Positions 31,763 to 32,102 of a stretch of DNA of 32,102 nt are shown in pieces. Under the pieces are notes generated by a model that worked only from the letters and a program-made list of their open reading frames with translations, was not told the origin of the DNA and made no database searches. This DNA comes from Alphaproteobacteria bacterium. Lineage in GTDB: Bacteria > Pseudomonadota > Alphaproteobacteria > Ferrovibrionales > Ferrovibrionaceae. Location: NCBI GenBank assembly GCA_026126165.1, contig JAHCJR010000032.1, positions 1 through 32,102 on the forward strand, written 5' to 3'. The number at the start of each line of letters is the position of its first letter. Within the stretch, counting starts at the first letter, position 1. The position numbers and the translations under genes were made by a program.

Positions 31763-32102
31763 TCACTTCCGCGCTTTGCCTTTCGCCCCGGTCCGCGCTG
31801 GCCGTTCGGGCGTGCTTGGCGTTTCAGGCGCGGTTGCGGGCCCGAGATGGGGCTTGAGCAGGCGCAGTGCCCGGTAGATGTTGTCCTCCCCCACCACCTT
31901 GATCACCTCGGCAATCAGATTGCAGGTCGCGTTCTCGCGGCTCGTCACCGCGTCGGCGTAGATGCGCGCCGCCATGTGGATCGCGCCAGCGCGCCGCGTC
32001 TCGCTGCGCTCGGGCTCCAGAAGCAGGTCCTGCAGCGCGATATAGAGATGGCCGAGGGCGTTTGCGGCCTGCTCCGGCAGGAGGATATCCTTTTCGTGCA
32101 GG
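31763..32102 (-). CDS. flbT: flagellin-synthesis repressor FlbT (5' end cut by window edge)
   Basis: FlbT promotes decay of flagellin mRNA until assembly is under way, in Caulobacter. The readable part gives about 112 residues and begins mid-protein: LHEKDILLPEQAANALGHLY, ALQDLLLEPERSET, then IYADAVTSRENATCNLIAEV and VGEDNIYRALRLLKPHLG, followed by a Pro/Arg/Lys tail. The EKDILxPEQA start and the C-terminal helix ending in YRALRLLKPHL fit FlbT. The N-terminal part lies beyond the window. It runs opposite to flaF, whereas flaF and flbT are often co-directional. Confidence 0.72.
   Translation of the reverse strand, partial: LHEKDILLPEQAANALGHLYIALQDLLLEPERSETRRAGAIHMAARIYADAVTSRENATCNLIAEVIKVVGEDNIYRALRLLKPHLGPATAPETPSTPERPARTGAKGKARK

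Overview
The window is a GC-rich chromosomal segment from an alphaproteobacterium, most plausibly a member of the Rhodospirillales or a close relative. That placement is inferred from alphaproteobacteria-specific genes (cckA, fliX, flaF, flbT, motE, a DksA with a reduced zinc finger), from the flgBC-fliE-fliQR-flhB-cckA order, and from GAAC/GTTC-type SOS and TTAA-N7-TTAA (CtrA-type) operators. It was not checked by a database search. Nearly everything belongs to one flagellar gene cluster; I see no insertion sequence, prophage, CRISPR array, rRNA or tRNA.

Layout. 1-3050: 5' end of alaS, a small conserved hypothetical gene on the other strand, recA with a recognisable SOS operator, and a putative lipoprotein. 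3047-8938 (minus strand): flgB-flgC-fliE-fliQ-fliR-flhB, then cckA. 9097-10748 (plus): fhlB-like gene, a small unknown gene, fliO, fliP. 10772-19125 (minus): fliL-fliM-DUF6468-motE, then cheY, cheZ, two MotB/OmpA-like genes and a 973-residue periplasmic TPR protein. 19393-22720 (plus): flgF-flgG-flgA-flgH. 22717-24376 (minus): Asp/Glu racemase-like gene, dksA, fliX. 24583-26713 (plus): flgI, flgJ-like rod-binding gene, flgN-like gene. 26926-31752 (plus): two flagellin genes, a TPR-methyltransferase, flaF, flaG. 31763-end (minus): a partial flbT.

How the parts fit. The export gate (FliO/P/Q/R, FlhB, FhlB), the rod (FlgB, FlgC, FlgF, FlgG, FliE), the P and L rings (FlgI, FlgH, FlgA, FlgJ), the switch and stator side (FliM, FliL, MotE, two MotB-like proteins), chemotaxis output (CheY, CheZ) and the filament (flagellins, FlgN, FlaF, FlbT, FlaG) are all present. 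No motA, fliF, fliG, fliN, flhA, fliI, hook gene or flbD lies inside the window, so other loci must supply them.

Regulation is readable from the intergenic DNA. The divergent fliL/flgF and fliX/flgI spacers share one layout: a near-consensus CtrA-type box nearest the minus-strand gene, a dyad CGGCA-N5-TGCCG, and about 75 bases further on a -24/-12 (sigma-54) promoter for the plus-strand gene. The first flagellin gene also has the dyad and a sigma-54 promoter. This matches the class II (CckA-CtrA) and class III (FliX/FlbD-sigma-54) hierarchy known from Caulobacter, and both cckA and fliX are encoded in the window. The least understood parts are the MotB-like pair with the large TPR protein, an insertion of about 70 residues in FlgI, and the methyltransferase beside the flagellin genes.
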